NCBI GenBank assembly: GCA_946811695.1
Contig: OX328131.1
Coordinates: forward strand, 13,570,017-13,634,016
Direction: 5' to 3'
DNA from: Gonocerus acuteangulatus
Lineage: Eukaryota; Arthropoda; Insecta; Hemiptera; Coreidae
Length of the DNA: 64,000 bases
The notes under the pieces are model-generated. The model saw only the letters and a list, made by a program, of their open reading frames with translations, did not search any database and was not told the DNA's origin. Positions 12,021 to 22,839 of the stretch are shown one piece after another; position 1 is the stretch's first letter, and each line of letters opens with the position of its first letter. Made by a program: the position numbers and the translations under genes.

Positions 12021-12760
12021 CTTAAATATTTGCTTACTCTATATTAGAAGATTCTTTAATGACACCCATTTTATTAGGAAAGAGGAAAATAAGCAATTTC
12101 CCCTTAAGGAAAATCATTTTTATAATGAAAATGGCATCACCAGTTAATGTTCTAATAAATTGTACAACATATTTGATAAAATATAAAATAGAAATAATAT
12201 TAAGGTGGACCAAACAGCTCTTCCAAAACGAAAAGGAGAAAGAATAGAGGGGGTAAACATTTTCTTTTTAGCCAGGTATGGTTTTTTCTCCCAACTGATT
12301 GCATCATTTCTAAAACTAGCTTAATTTTTGTGATTTGGCATTGCTTTTAATGATAAACAACTAACCATTAATTAGATCACTTTTCAATAATAATTGTACG
12401 CAACATTAGCTCTATAATTAGATTTATACGTAGAATTAACAGTCCTAGAATTGTATATATGTTCTAATTAACATAATTGTGTATGTATATAGTATTTATT
12501 GTAAAATTGTAAGTAGAATTGTCTGTAGACAATAACGTAATATAATATAATGTAATAATATATGCACAATGTAACCATGTAGACAATAATGTAATATATA
12601 AAAAAATGTAAGATAGACATCGCAAAGCGTTAACACAAAAAAAAAAGGGATAAAAAAGGGCTTGTTAGACCACTTTAGAAGACACGCGCATTTTAAAGTA
12701 ATGTTTGCACTTAAGTAAGATATGCCATTTTGAGGTATCTACGGACAGTGTTTTAACAAA
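12021..12760. other. AT-rich DNA, no gene seen
   Basis: Two near-copies of TGTAGACAATAA.GTAATAT occur at about 12524 and 12579. No recognisable coding sequence. Confidence 0.4.
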
Positions 12761-12838
12761 TATAGTTCATCAGTGAATTTCAGCGGCGTTCCCATTGCTC
12801 CTACATGTGGGATACCTCAAGGCAATCCGCTTTGCTGA
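12761..12838 (+). pseudogene. Reverse transcriptase scrap (PQG motif)
   Basis: Translating from 12761 gives a short peptide ending GVPIAPTCGIPQGNPLC and then a stop at 12836. The G-I-P-Q-G-N-P-L segment resembles reverse transcriptase motif 4/B of non-LTR elements, normally followed within ~100 residues by YADD. Upstream in-frame stops and the immediate downstream stop show that it is degenerate. The match is one short motif, so the call is tentative. Confidence 0.35.
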
Positions 12839-13552
12839 ATGCGGACCTTCGACTTGCTTTAGATCAGCTAGACTTTTAGCAGGACTGGAAATTCCAGATA
12901 TACACAACCTCTAAGAAAGCCACAATGTAGAACAAGACTTCAGAAGTAGTTAGTTCACTGGAGCCATAAAGGTAGGTCCTCCCTGATGGAGAAATACACT
13001 GGGCTCGATGCTCTTCCTGAAGTTATCAAATCCTCTACACTTTTATAGCTGCCTTAGCCTCGAGGAAGGCAGAGCTAATGGTCGGAGCCTACCCTCCAGT
13101 AAAACAATCATAGGCTCATACATTTTGATGAGGCCACTAGAGGGCGTTGGATTAGTGAACCTCCTCTCGCCATCCAGTTCTAATGGTAGCCATCTTTGTA
13201 CCCCTGAGAGGGGCCCCGCTAGGTTGTCCGACCGTATTTAAATGCGGTTCGTTTCCTGGAATTTAATGAATGAATTTGCCCGGGAGGGGCTTGTCCTCAT
13301 CTTATATTCCTCAATGGTCTTCTACTCATTACCATCCAGGAAGGGGTTGAAGACTCTACAACGCTATGTTGGAAGAGAAACTTTCTTTACCATAGATTCC
13401 ACATCCATAGGTTACCACCCTTATCTAGAGAGAGTAGGGCTGATACCGTTACTTCTTTCCGGAGGGCTGAGCCTTCAGCACTCAAGGCCACTCTGTCCAC
13501 GTCTGTCTTCTTTGATTTTATTGATCACTTCTAGTGTTTGGTATTTTCTGTA

Positions 13553-13554
<2 letters not shown>
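12839..13554. other. No gene recognised
   Basis: Two adjacent plus-strand frames (13008-13241 and 13242-13553, 77 and 103 codons) have ordinary composition but no motif I recognise. They end at a T46 tract and are probably repeat debris. Confidence 0.35.

Positions 13555-13600
<46 letters not shown>
13555..13600 (+). repeat. T46 homopolymer
   Basis: Uninterrupted run of 46 T directly before the SINE at 13601. Confidence 0.95.
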
Positions 13601-13916
13601 CAGGGGCAACGTTAGCTCACTGGAAGAAAACTAGACTGAAGCACTAGAAGACGTCATTTCAAGATTCAGGCCCTAGAAATTTTATATTCTAGTGTCGTCA
13701 TTCGAGTGTTAGATTCGGGATCCCAGACCGTCCTTAGGCCCACCCAGCCTTTAATTAGTTATTAAGCGCTGACGGTCGTGCGGGGAGAGTACCTCCACAG
13801 GTGTGAAGGGTATTTCCCCTAAGTTTAAGATAAGGTGGCGACGCCCCCGATCACGGCGGCCCTTCTTGTTCCTGTCTACCATCCTTTTGTCTTAAAGTTG
13901 TTTGGCAAAAAAAAAT
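13601..13916 (+). repeat. tRNA-like SINE with shared central domain
   Basis: The head GCAACGTTAGCTCACTGGAA carries an A-box-like TTAGCTCACTGG, and a weak B-box-like CATTTCAAGATTC follows about 50 bases on. The central part (13676-13780) is shared with 4388-4500, and an A9 run near 13908 could be the tail. The central block may be a conserved SINE domain, but I cannot match it to a named one. Confidence 0.6.
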
Positions 13917-13964
13917 TGTCTCACCTAATTTGATATAAGGACTTTAGTTACGATAGCTACGATT

Positions 13965-14089
13965 TTTTTCGGTGGGCGGATTCAGCTGGTTAACGAACAT
14001 GACCATTCAAATCCGACAAAAACATTTTTGTTTCCAAAATTTCATCAAAATCGGGCCATTTTTGAGCCTGTGAGAGAGCGAACAGACAC

Positions 14090-14152
<63 letters not shown>
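13965..14152 (+). repeat. R2-family terminal unit plus (TA)n
   Basis: GGTGG.C.GATT...TGGTTAACGAAC, then AACAGACACACA followed by (TA)n at 14096-14151. The same module order occurs at 59955-60195, where the R2 unit ends in AACAGACACACACACAC and a long (TA)n. This is a fragment of that family. Confidence 0.6.
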
Positions 14153-14154
<2 letters not shown>

Positions 14155-14288
14155 GTCCCAAATAAGACGGCTCAAACTAATTTTGCGGCCAAACGGTTGG
14201 TCCGAGAAAAAAATGCCAGAGGTAAAAGTTGTAGGGCTTGACTTAAACTTTCTAAATATGTAAACCATTCAACATATTTACTGCGCAT

Positions 14289-16037
14289 GTGGGCTCGGCG
14301 ATAGATCAAATGAATATGAATTCTGTCCATCAGTGTATCACCCCAGGAGTAAAATTTTGCATGTATGCTGACGATCTACTTATATACAGCTCATCCAAAC
14401 GAATTCACACCGCTGAACAACACATACAAAGTACACTTACAGAATTAGAAAAGTGGAGTGGTAAAACGGGTTTCAGGTTTTCCAGAGACAAAACAAAATA
14501 TATTGTTTTTACAAGGAAAAGAAATCTTCCAGCCCCCCACCTTACAGTACATCAAACACACATTCAACATACAGAAACACTCAAATTCCTCGGACTAACA
14601 CTGGACAAAAAATTAACGTGGTTGCCCCATTTGAAAGAGCTCCTTAAAAAATCCAAAAAATCTTTGAATTTTTTGAGAGTTCTCAGTAGCACAAAATGGG
14701 GAGCTGACAAATTTACGATGCTTACTCTGTACCGGTCTTTTACCAGATCGCTTCTCGATTACGGATGTATAGCTTATTCTTCTGCCAGCCCAACCACCTT
14801 GAAACTACTTGACACAATACAGAACACAGCACTAAGAATTGTCAGCGGTGCATTTAGATCTAGCCCAGCAGAAAGCTTATGTGCCGAAACTGGTGAACCT
14901 CCACTGCAGTACAGACGTCGAATGATATGTAATAAATTCGTATTGAAATGTAAAGCTATTGGAACGCCATGCGTCACTGAGTTTTTATATAGCCAATACT
15001 CCGAAAAATACACCGAAAGAAACGTTAAGCAAAAGCCACTCTCATTACGAACTGAAGACAATCACAGCGACCTAACTCTCTTCCAAACACCTGTTCACAC
15101 AAATAACATTACTGAGATACCTCCATGGCGACTGAAAAACCTTAAACTAGACTTAACACTGACAAAATACAAAAAATCAGACCCAACTTCTTCGACACAC
15201 TACAAAAACGTATTCAACTCCCTGTTCAGGCAAAATAACAACACTCAGTACATATTTACGGACGGATCAAAAACTAACTACGGGACTGGTGCTGCCGCCA
15301 TCACAAGAAACGAATCCTATCACATAAGATTACCCGATCACACTACTGTTTACACAGCAGAACTACACGCAATCCTTTTAGCACTCAAAAACATTGACGA
15401 TACAGACACGAACGACATAACAATATGCACTGACTCATTAAGCTCCTTACACTCAATGACAAACATTTACAGCACACACCCTATTGTCATAGAGATTTTT
15501 ACACAATTATTCCAACTACAAACAAAGAACAGACATATCACTATGTTTTGGTTACCTGGACATGAAGGGATTTCACAGAGCACTACAGTAGACTTACTAG
15601 CGAAAACTGCAACTCAAAGACCTACACCTGACCTGAACAAAATGACAGCAACTGACCTATGCAAACTAGCTGAAAATAAGACAGTAAACGACTGGCAGAC
15701 AGAATGGACTAACTCTCAAAGCAAACTGCGGGAAATAAAAAATACAATAATACCCTGGTCAAGAGAAAACCTAACAAGACGAGACCAAGTTATTATTACA
15801 AGACTTCGCTTAGGACACAGTTTACTAACGCACTCCTATCTAATGGAACGACAAGACAGACCTGTATGTGCATGTTGTAACGAGACATTAACAGTTAAAC
15901 ACATACTTACTGACTGCAGATTACGAGACTACCTAACAATTCCTCATGACTTACACGACTTACTTGCCGAAAATAGTTCACATATTAACACCATACTAAC
16001 TCACTTAAAGACAATTAACCTATATTCAAAAATCTAG
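14289..16037 (+). CDS. LINE ORF2 C-terminal part: RT thumb, RNase H, zinc knuckle
   Basis: A 582-codon open frame. YADD at residues 26-29 is the catalytic motif of the reverse transcriptase palm; the fingers and the rest of the palm are missing upstream. Residues 100-215 (FLGLTLDKKLTW..., LYRSFTRSLLDYG) are the thumb and connection typical of I/Jockey-group LINEs. The RNase H domain spans about 320-440, with catalytic D325 (FTDGS), E358 (TAELH), D382 (CTDS) and D435. The usual G-N before the last aspartate is replaced (STTVD). C527-X2-C530-X7-H538-X4-C543 is the C-terminal CCHC knuckle. The start codon is the first ATG in the open frame and probably not biological. With no endonuclease or complete RT it cannot mobilise itself; the clean frame implies recent insertion. 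Confidence 0.9.
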   Translation: MGSAIDQMNMNSVHQCITPGVKFCMYADDLLIYSSSKRIHTAEQHIQSTLTELEKWSGKTGFRFSRDKTKYIVFTRKRNLPAPHLTVHQTHIQHTETLKFLGLTLDKKLTWLPHLKELLKKSKKSLNFLRVLSSTKWGADKFTMLTLYRSFTRSLLDYGCIAYSSASPTTLKLLDTIQNTALRIVSGAFRSSPAESLCAETGEPPLQYRRRMICNKFVLKCKAIGTPCVTEFLYSQYSEKYTERNVKQKPLSLRTEDNHSDLTLFQTPVHTNNITEIPPWRLKNLKLDLTLTKYKKSDPTSSTHYKNVFNSLFRQNNNTQYIFTDGSKTNYGTGAAAITRNESYHIRLPDHTTVYTAELHAILLALKNIDDTDTNDITICTDSLSSLHSMTNIYSTHPIVIEIFTQLFQLQTKNRHITMFWLPGHEGISQSTTVDLLAKTATQRPTPDLNKMTATDLCKLAENKTVNDWQTEWTNSQSKLREIKNTIIPWSRENLTRRDQVIITRLRLGHSLLTHSYLMERQDRPVCACCNETLTVKHILTDCRLRDYLTIPHDLHDLLAENSSHINTILTHLKTINLYSKI

Positions 16038-16194
16038 CCTTATCTCCAATTTACCTCCTAAAGTTAATTTAAAATAATGAACGAAATAGCCTTTATAAAA
16101 TCATTTACATTTTTAAGAAATTAAGTTAATTAACCTACATTTAAATATAAAGCCCTATCTCCAATATAATCTTACCTCTTCTACCCTCCCCCCC

Positions 16195-16196
<2 letters not shown>

Positions 16197-16253
<57 letters not shown>
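16197..16253 (+). repeat. T57 homopolymer inside LINE 3' UTR
   Basis: Uninterrupted T tract preceded by a C-rich stretch (CCTCCCCCCCAC) and followed by CCCC, inside the 3' UTR of the LINE. Confidence 0.95.
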
Positions 16254-16789
16254 CCCCTCTTCACACTCTATTTAATATCTATCATATTATTGTATTGTTA
16301 TTGTGAAATATATTATATAAAACATGTTATTGTTATTATTAATTAGCTCACTAATGTACTAGCTATCCTCATAAAATGTACTGACTTGTTAATATACAAT
16401 GTGCAAAAAGTATTTTGTAATATCTTGATGTATGTTAAAGAGCAAGTCGCCAAAAGTTGCGAAACTCTTAATAAATAAATATCAAATATCAATCCTGAAG
16501 GACGAAGGATTCATTAGTGAGGAATAATGCTTAGCTATTTCGAGTAGTATAAATCTGATTTAATGAGAATAGTTCCCGCTAGGGGCGCTCATGGTTGTCC
16601 TGGTCATTTCTTTTAATATAATACCCTTCAATAAAACCTCCATTTTCCCCATTCTTTTAGGCAAAGATATTTTAACAAGAATATTTTCCAACAATATTAT
16701 ATCCAGGTACATTCAGCACTTTCTTATGGAATAAGCTGTTTACGAAAGTTTTTTTTCAAAAATGTCTTCAAATCGCCATCGATCCAACC

Positions 16790-16790
<1 letters not shown>

Positions 16791-16855
<65 letters not shown>

Positions 16856-16967
16856 CATTTATACTGGAACACGAACATATAAATATTAAATGGAACAAGA
16901 AATGTTATCTGCAAACGCCAGTCAGGCCTTGGAATCCAAATCAAATTAAAAGTATCCCGAAATATAA

Positions 16968-17036
<69 letters not shown>
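16791..17036. repeat. Two (TA)n microsatellites flanking a short spacer
   Basis: (TA)n at 16791-16853 and 16969-17036 with about 115 bases between. Frames reading alternating Ile-Tyr are artefacts. Just upstream (16748-16785) is the dispersed AAAAATGTCTTCAAATC..CATCGATCC block. Confidence 0.9.
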
Positions 17037-17041
<5 letters not shown>

Positions 17042-17049
17042 TTATTTAC

Positions 17050-17220
17050 CTTTTTTTACGGCGCACCGACACCAGCGACATTCGTACCTACATCCTTGGT
17101 GCAGCGGGGAAGTTTCCCTACGGACCCTGAAATTAGAAAAATACTTACTGCCAGTGGGACTCGAATCCCTACATCCCGCATGAGAATCCAAGGCGTTAGC
17201 AACAAGACCACGGGGAGATC
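17050..17220 (-). repeat. tRNA-derived SINE with LINE-like 3' tail
   Basis: On the minus strand the head reads CCCCGTGGTCTTGTTGCTAA, an A box, then a B box GGGATTCGAGTCCC near 17155-17170. The spacing is like that of a tRNA gene. The body (TTTTTCTAATTTCAGGGTCC, GCTGCACCAAGGATG) matches the SINE at 11897. The 3' end GGTGCGCCGTAAAAAAA matches the 3' end of the LINE at 63878-63890. SINEs often borrow the 3' tail of a partner LINE, so the LINE clade at 62196 or 22833 is a likely partner. Confidence 0.8.
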
Positions 17221-17248
17221 ATATATATATACATATATATATATATTA

Positions 17249-18055
17249 TGTTACCGGCAAAGTATATATTCAGGCATTCTATAGTATGCCTTAATCCAGC
17301 CGGCAATGTATGAAATAAAGCTAATTTCATACTTTGCCTAGGCATTCTATAGAATGCCTACTGAGCTTTAGGCAAAGTATGAAAGACAGGATTTGCAGCT
17401 TGTAGGAGTAACTACCGGCGGTGTCATTGGGGATTTATATCCATGAACATCGCGTCTGAAGATGTCTAGGAGAATTAGAAGAATGCGTAGGACGACTTTT
17501 GGGCATACGTGCTATGCGTTTCCGCTCGCTACGCTCGCTCAAGAAGGTATCAAAATCCTAGTTAATCCAACTCGCAGAAATTAATAGAATTCTATTATGA
17601 GACGGATTCGTGTTTAGTGCATCAAAATACGTTATAGTGCAAACTTTGAAGAACATAGGTGCTGAAAACGCTTTATTTTAGTGATTTTCATTGATTCTGA
17701 ACACTCAAATTCTACCTGTTGTCATTTCTTTCAAGTATCTAAGTAAAGTTTATGTAGTATATTCAAAACCTTTTTAATTTTATACATTGCCAAATAAGCA
17801 ACAGACATTCTATAGAATACCTAGGCAATGTGTGTAATACGATGTTCATTCTACACTTTGCCTAAACCACTCAGGCATTCTATAGAATACCTAGGCAATG
17901 TGTGTAATACGCTGTACATTCTACACTTTGCCTAAACCACTCAGGCATTCTATAGAATACCTAGGCAATGTGTGTAATACGATGTTCATTCTACACTTTG
18001 CCTAATCCCCTCAGACATTCTATAGAATGCCTGGATTATATACTTTGCCGGTAAC

Positions 18056-18056
<1 letters not shown>
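17249..18056. mobile_element. TIR element (43-bp ends, TA target) with internal arrays
   Basis: The ends TGTTACCGGCAAAGTATATA face each other, extend about 43 bp through CAGGCATTCTATAG, and are flanked by TA on both sides. That suggests a TA target duplication, although the surrounding DNA is (TA)-rich. The interior holds repeated palindromes (GGCATTCTATAGAATGCC), three 70-bp tandem units at 17802-18011, and at about 17490-17690 a reversed partial copy of the foldback element at 55750. No transposase is present; the superfamily is unknown. Confidence 0.75.
17802..18011 (+). repeat. 70-bp tandem units with palindrome
   Basis: Units start at 17802, 17872 and 17942, with a fourth start at 18012 merging into the right TIR. 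Each carries a GCATTCTATAGAATACC-type near-palindrome and a CACTTTGCCT half that resembles the inverted terminus. Confidence 0.9.
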
Positions 18057-18057
<1 letters not shown>

Positions 18058-18111
<54 letters not shown>

Positions 18112-18633
18112 ACGTGTCTGTTTGTTCCTTATACAAAACCACACCGTTTGACCGGTTTTGACCAAACTTGGCACACTGGTAGGTCTTGATCCGTGAAGTT
18201 TCCTAGGCTAGGTCAAAAACGAGCACCAGCTGTCTGTCTGTCTGTACTTTATACAAAACCACACCGTTTGACCGGTTTTGACCGAACTTGGCTCACAGGT
18301 TGGTCTTGTTACGGGGAGTGTCATACGCTAAGTCAAAAACGTCTACCACCTGTCTCTCTGTATGCCAGTTCTTTATATAAACCCAAACCGTTTGACAGAT
18401 TCTGACCAAACTGTGCGTACAGCTTGGTCTTGATGCGTGGAGGGTCGTACGATAGGTCAAAAACTTCTAGGACATATAGTTCAGAGGTCACGGTTTCGAA
18501 ACTCTGAATCCGAAAAGTTACAGATTTGCGTTATTATATTTTAATATTACTTATTTGGTTTGTACTTTTTATTTTTTTTTGATATTATAGATGCAGAAAG
18601 TAGGTGTAGCATGGGACGACGAGTATCAGCTAG
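18058..18633 (+). mobile_element. Helitron-like minisatellite element, copy A
   Basis: (TA)n at 18058-18108 is followed by three units of about 120 bp (register points 18178, 18298, 18422). Each holds TTATACAAAACCACACCGTT, GACCAAACTTGG and GGTCAAAAAC blocks. A unique 3' part follows, including AATATTACTTATTTGGTTT (shared with copy B near 42660). The end is GAGTATCAGCTAG at 18633, followed by T. The CTAG|T terminus after GGTATCAG-like sequence matches the Helitron 3' end seen at 57593, although the hairpin before it is decayed. Confidence 0.6.
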
Positions 18634-18639
18634 TACATA

Positions 18640-18721
<82 letters not shown>
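18634..18721 (+). repeat. (TA)n-(GA)n compound microsatellite
   Basis: A (TA)n run passes directly into a (GA)n run ending near 18721. Confidence 0.95.
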
Positions 18722-18727
<6 letters not shown>

Positions 18728-19164
18728 AGGGAGCGTTCAAAATTACATGTTTTGATGTTCATGAATTGTCCGATTCGAAGAAGGTATTCAAAAATCTCCC
18801 ATGTGTGCAACCTCAAGTGCAACATTGTTTCGGAATTCGCTCAACTGCATCGGTTAGCCTAATCCAATTTGTGGTTCCCGCCTATTTTCCAGAAAAGGTC
18901 CTTTTCCATTGGCTGCTTCTGTATGTTAGCCTCTTTCATGTGGATTATCCTGGAATTTATAGGCGTCTTCTTCCCGATCCAATTTCGCGGTTCTCTTCTC
19001 TTCCTTTCTCATCTTATCTATATTTTCTTACGCAACATCTTTATTAAAACGAGTTTTGCTCTCTCCCTTAGGCGGGTTTCATCTTTGTTGAATTTCCGAT
19101 AGACACTTTATAAATCTATTTTTCCATTATTGTGGAACCATTGTAATGATCACCAGCACTATCC
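18722..19164. other. No gene recognised
   Basis: Overlapping plus-strand frames at 18766-19102 lack recognisable motifs. Confidence 0.4.
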
Positions 19165-19980
19165 TCTATTTTTTTTAATCCAATATTGTTCAGGCGGAAA
19201 AATAATTAACGAAGTTAATTCATTTTATTTTATTTTATTTGTGTTGCTGTACATGTTTCACAACTCAGGTGCCTCTTCAGGAGCCAAAAAAAACTCGATA
19301 AACTAAAACATACAGCCTAATCGAATTGTCATATTGGACATGACCATTGCACTGGGAGGGTTCACCTTAATACAATTTGGCACAGTGGGTGATTTGTTCA
19401 ATATTTTATATTAATTTTGTCCGCCTAAAAGGTGATTGTTGCCCACTGTGCGTCGGTGTACCGTTAAAAGCAAAATTAGAAGTAATAAAAAAATATATTT
19501 ATATTTCATAGCGACCCAATCTTCTTCAATCCAATATTTTTTAGGCGGAAGGTCTGTAATTGCTCTACATGTTTCACACCTCAGGTGCCGCTTCAGGAGC
19601 CAAAAAACTCGATAAACTAAAACTTACAGCTAAATTGTATTAAGTTGAACCCCCCCCCCGTACAATGGCCATGTCCAATATGACAATAAAATTAGGATGT
19701 AATTTTTAGTTTATTGAGTTTTTTGGCTCCTGGAGAGGCACCTGAGGTGTGAAACATGCAGAGCAAGTACAATAAAATAAAATTAATTAACATTGTTTAT
19801 TATGTTTTTTTGACCTTCCGCCTGAAAAATATTGGGTTGAAGAAGATTGGGTCACTATAAAATATATATATTTTTTTTATTACTTTTAATTTTGTTTTTA
19901 ATGGTACACCGACGCACAGTGGGCAACAATCACCTTTTAGGTAGACAAAATTAATATAAAATATTTTACAAATCACCCAC
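19165..19980. mobile_element. Large palindromic (foldback-type) element
   Basis: 19385-19665 and 19685-19980 are inverted copies of each other: GTGGGTGATTTG opens the left arm and CAAATCACCCAC closes the right, with shared interior blocks such as CACTGTGCGTCGGTGTACC and AGGCGGAAGGTC. The arms are close to 290 bp and meet at a C-rich tract near 19655. A third, partial direct copy of the inner half occupies 19165-19384. No coding frame and no clear target duplication were seen. Confidence 0.8.
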
Positions 19981-20198
19981 TAAATATGGTCTAGTATTAA
20001 TTGGAAGAACGAAAAATTTAAATATTTACTTTCTTGGATCGTCAAAGGGCGACGGAGGGGATTATTAACCAAACTTTGTCATTCTTTGAACAGAAGCTAT
20101 ACTTGATTATTTAAATTTCAAATGAAATGGATAACACAGAGGCAAGTAAGTGCTAATACTTCACTATTCGGGGTGCGGCGTTAATATATATTTACCTA

Positions 20199-20893
20199 CA
20201 GAGATGGGCATAATTTTATTTATAAATAAAAATACGAATTTATTCGTACTTCATATATTTGTCAATACGAATATAAATAAATTCGTACTTCATATATTTG
20301 TGAATACGAATATAAATAAATTCGTATTCATAAGTGTGAATACGAATTTATTCTTACTCACATATATTATATATAAAAACACAAATAAAATTTTATTCGC
20401 AAATTTTTCTGCGAATAAAAATAAATTCACAGAAAAAATAATCACAAAAATGTGAATATTTAAAAAAATCAAGTGATTAAAAAAAATCACATTAAAATAT
20501 ACGAATACAAATTTATTCACATTATAGTTTGTGATTAAAAATTTATTCACAATAAAATTCGCAAATAAATCATGAATTTATTCATATTAAGATGATATTA
20601 CGAAAGTTATTGGAGGTGATATTTTAATGTGATTTTTTTTTGCAATCACATGATTTTTTGTAAATATTCACATTTTTTGTGATTATTTACAATTTTTTCT
20701 GTGAATTTATTTTTATTCGCAGAAAAATTTGCGAATAAAATTTTATTTGTATTTTTATATTTAATATATGTGAATAAAAATAAATTCGTATTCACACTTA
20801 TGAATACGAATTTATTTATATTCGTATTCATAAATATATGAAGTAGGAATAAATTCGTATTTTTATTTATAATTAAAATTATGTCCATCTCTG
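20199..20893. mobile_element. hAT-superfamily MITE, nearly full palindrome
   Basis: The left end reads CAGAGATGGGCATAATTTTA and the right end, read inward, CAGAGATGGACATAATTTTA. CAGAGRTGGGCA-type ends are typical of hAT elements. The flanks are TTTACCTA at 20191-20198 and TTTACCTA at 20894-20901, a perfect 8-bp target duplication, the hAT length. Inverted arms extend roughly 300 bases each and are built of ATACGAATTTATTC-like words, so the two reverse-complementary open frames are artefacts. It is 695 bp long and non-autonomous. Confidence 0.92.
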
Positions 20894-20901
20894 TTTACCT
20901 A

Positions 20902-21335
20902 GAATTAATCTTATCATTATAGACAACATTTCCACACTTCAATGGAGAATTACTTGAAAAGGACCAAGAAGTGCCAAGGTAATTCTTTCATCATTATTTC
21001 AGTCAAACCATATAGTTTTCATATTTACATAGTTTTTTTTTGCGATTTTTTTTTGCATTTTGAGGAATATTTACTAATGCAGGATGGTTTTCAGGTTTCG
21101 TTGTTAACACTCCACAAAATGAAATTGTACCTGAATGGTTGAATATTTATCAAAAGATAAAAATAAATGCTTGTATATCTGCATTTTAAAACTAGGAATA
21201 ACATTTTAAACATGAGAAAAAATAAAGACGCCATAAACGATTATTAAAGAAACATCAGTTACATGAGTGAAAAATCTCATCGGAGAGCTAATTAGTTTTT
21301 GTTTTTTTGTTTTGTTTTTTTTTAAATATTTTTTT
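20902..21335. other. AT-rich DNA before the 79-bp array
   Basis: No coding family recognised. Confidence 0.4.
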
Positions 21336-22839
21336 GTGCATCGGCTGCTGAGGCCTTTAGCACTCGTCGAATTCAATCGATTACTTACTCGTCTTGCACA
21401 GGAACCTATTTTTTGTGCATCGGCTGCGGGGCCTTTAGCACTCGTCGAATTCAATCGATTACTTACTCGTCTTGCACAGGAACCTTTTTTTTGTGCATCG
21501 GCTGCTGGGGCCTTTAGCACTCGTCGAATTCAATCGAATACTTACTCGTCTTGCACAGGAACCTATTTTTTGTGCATCGGCTGCTGAGGCCTTTAGCACT
21601 CGTCGAATTCAATCGATTACTTACTCGTCTTGCACAGGAACCTATTTTTTGTGCATCGGCTGCTGGGGTCTTTAGCACTCGTCGAATTCAATCGAATACT
21701 TACTCGTCTTGCACAGGAACCTATTTTTTGTGCATCGGCTGCTGAGGCCTTTAGCACTCGTCGAATTCAATCGATTACTTACTCGTCTTGCACAGGAATC
21801 TATTTTTTGTGCATCGGCTGCTGAGGGCTTTTGCACTCATCGAATTCAATCGATTACTTACTCGTCTTGCACAGGAACCTATTTTTTGTGCATCGGCTGC
21901 TGAGGGCTTTGGCACTCATCGAATTCAATCGATTACTTACTCGTCTTGCACACGAATCTATTTTTTGTGCATCGGCTGCTGAGCCCTTTAGCACTCGTCG
22001 AATTCAATCGATGACTTACTCGTCTTGTACAGGAATCTATTTTTTGTGCATCGGCTGCTGAGGCCTTTAGCACTCGTCGAATTCAATCGATTACTTACTC
22101 GTCTTGCACAGGAATTTATTTTTTGTGCATCGGCTGCTGAGGCCTTTAGCACTCGTCGAATTCAATCGATTACTTACTCGTCGTCTTGCACAGGAATCTA
22201 TTTTTTGTGCATCGGCTGCTGAGGCCTTTAGCACTCGTCGAATTCAATCGATTACTTACTCGTCTTGCACAGGAATCTATTTTTTGTGCATCGGCTGCTG
22301 AGGCCTTTAGCACTCGTCGAATTCAATCGATTACTTACTCGTCTTGCACAGGAATCTATTTGTTGTGCATCGGCTGCTGAGGCCTTTAGCACTCGTCGAA
22401 TTCAATCGATTACTTACTCGTCTTGCACAGGAATCTATTTTTTGTGCATCGGCTGCTGAGGCCTTTAGCACTCGTCGAATTCAATCGATTACTTACTCGT
22501 CTTGCACAGGAACCTATTTTTTGTGCATCGGCTGCTGGGGCCTTTAGCACTCGTCGAATTCAATCGATTACTTACTCGTCTTGCACAGGAATCTATTTTT
22601 TGTGCATCGGCTGCTGAGGCCTTTAGCACTCGTCGAATTCAATCGATTACTTACTCGTCTTGCACAGGAACCTATTTTTTGTGCATCGGCTGCTGAGGCC
22701 TTTAGCACTCGTCGAATTCAATCGATTACTTACTCGTCTTGCACAGGAATCTATTTTTTGTGCATCGGCTGCTGAGGCCTTTAGCACTCGTCGAATTCAA
22801 TCGATTACTTACTCGTCTTGCACAGGAATCTATTTTTTT
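21336..22839 (-). repeat. 79-bp satellite, about 19 units
   Basis: GTGCATCGGCTGCTGAGGCC recurs every 79 bases from 21336 to 22760. There is one 1-base deletion (second unit, at the GCTGCGGGGCC variant near 21424) and one 3-base insertion (near 22180). On the minus strand each unit contains GTGCTAAAGGCC...GATGCAC followed by A-rich sequence. This resembles the 3' hairpin-plus-A-tail of the neighbouring minus-strand LINE (22854-22883) and of the LINE at 63854-63882. The period is not a multiple of three; frames of ~64 codons repeat only because unit plus reading phase allows it. Confidence 0.93.

Larger units (their letters stand above)
14289..16496 (+). mobile_element. 5'-truncated non-LTR retrotransposon (I/Jockey group)
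   Basis: The element starts just upstream of the reverse transcriptase YADD motif, so most of ORF2 and all of ORF1 are missing, as expected from incomplete target-primed reverse transcription. The open frame is 14289-16037. The 3' UTR runs about 460 bases, contains an internal T57 tract (16197-16253) and ends GAGCAAGTCGCCAAAAG...GAAACTC with an AATAAATAAATATCAAATATC tail. The exact 5' junction is unclear; (TA)n and GGGTGTCCCA lie about 140 bases upstream. Confidence 0.85.

Noticed and set aside
16762..17183. Open frames of alternating isoleucine and tyrosine
   Set aside because: They are translations of (TA)n microsatellites; the same artefact appears at 13990, 17986, 32338, 42121, 46307 and 60004.
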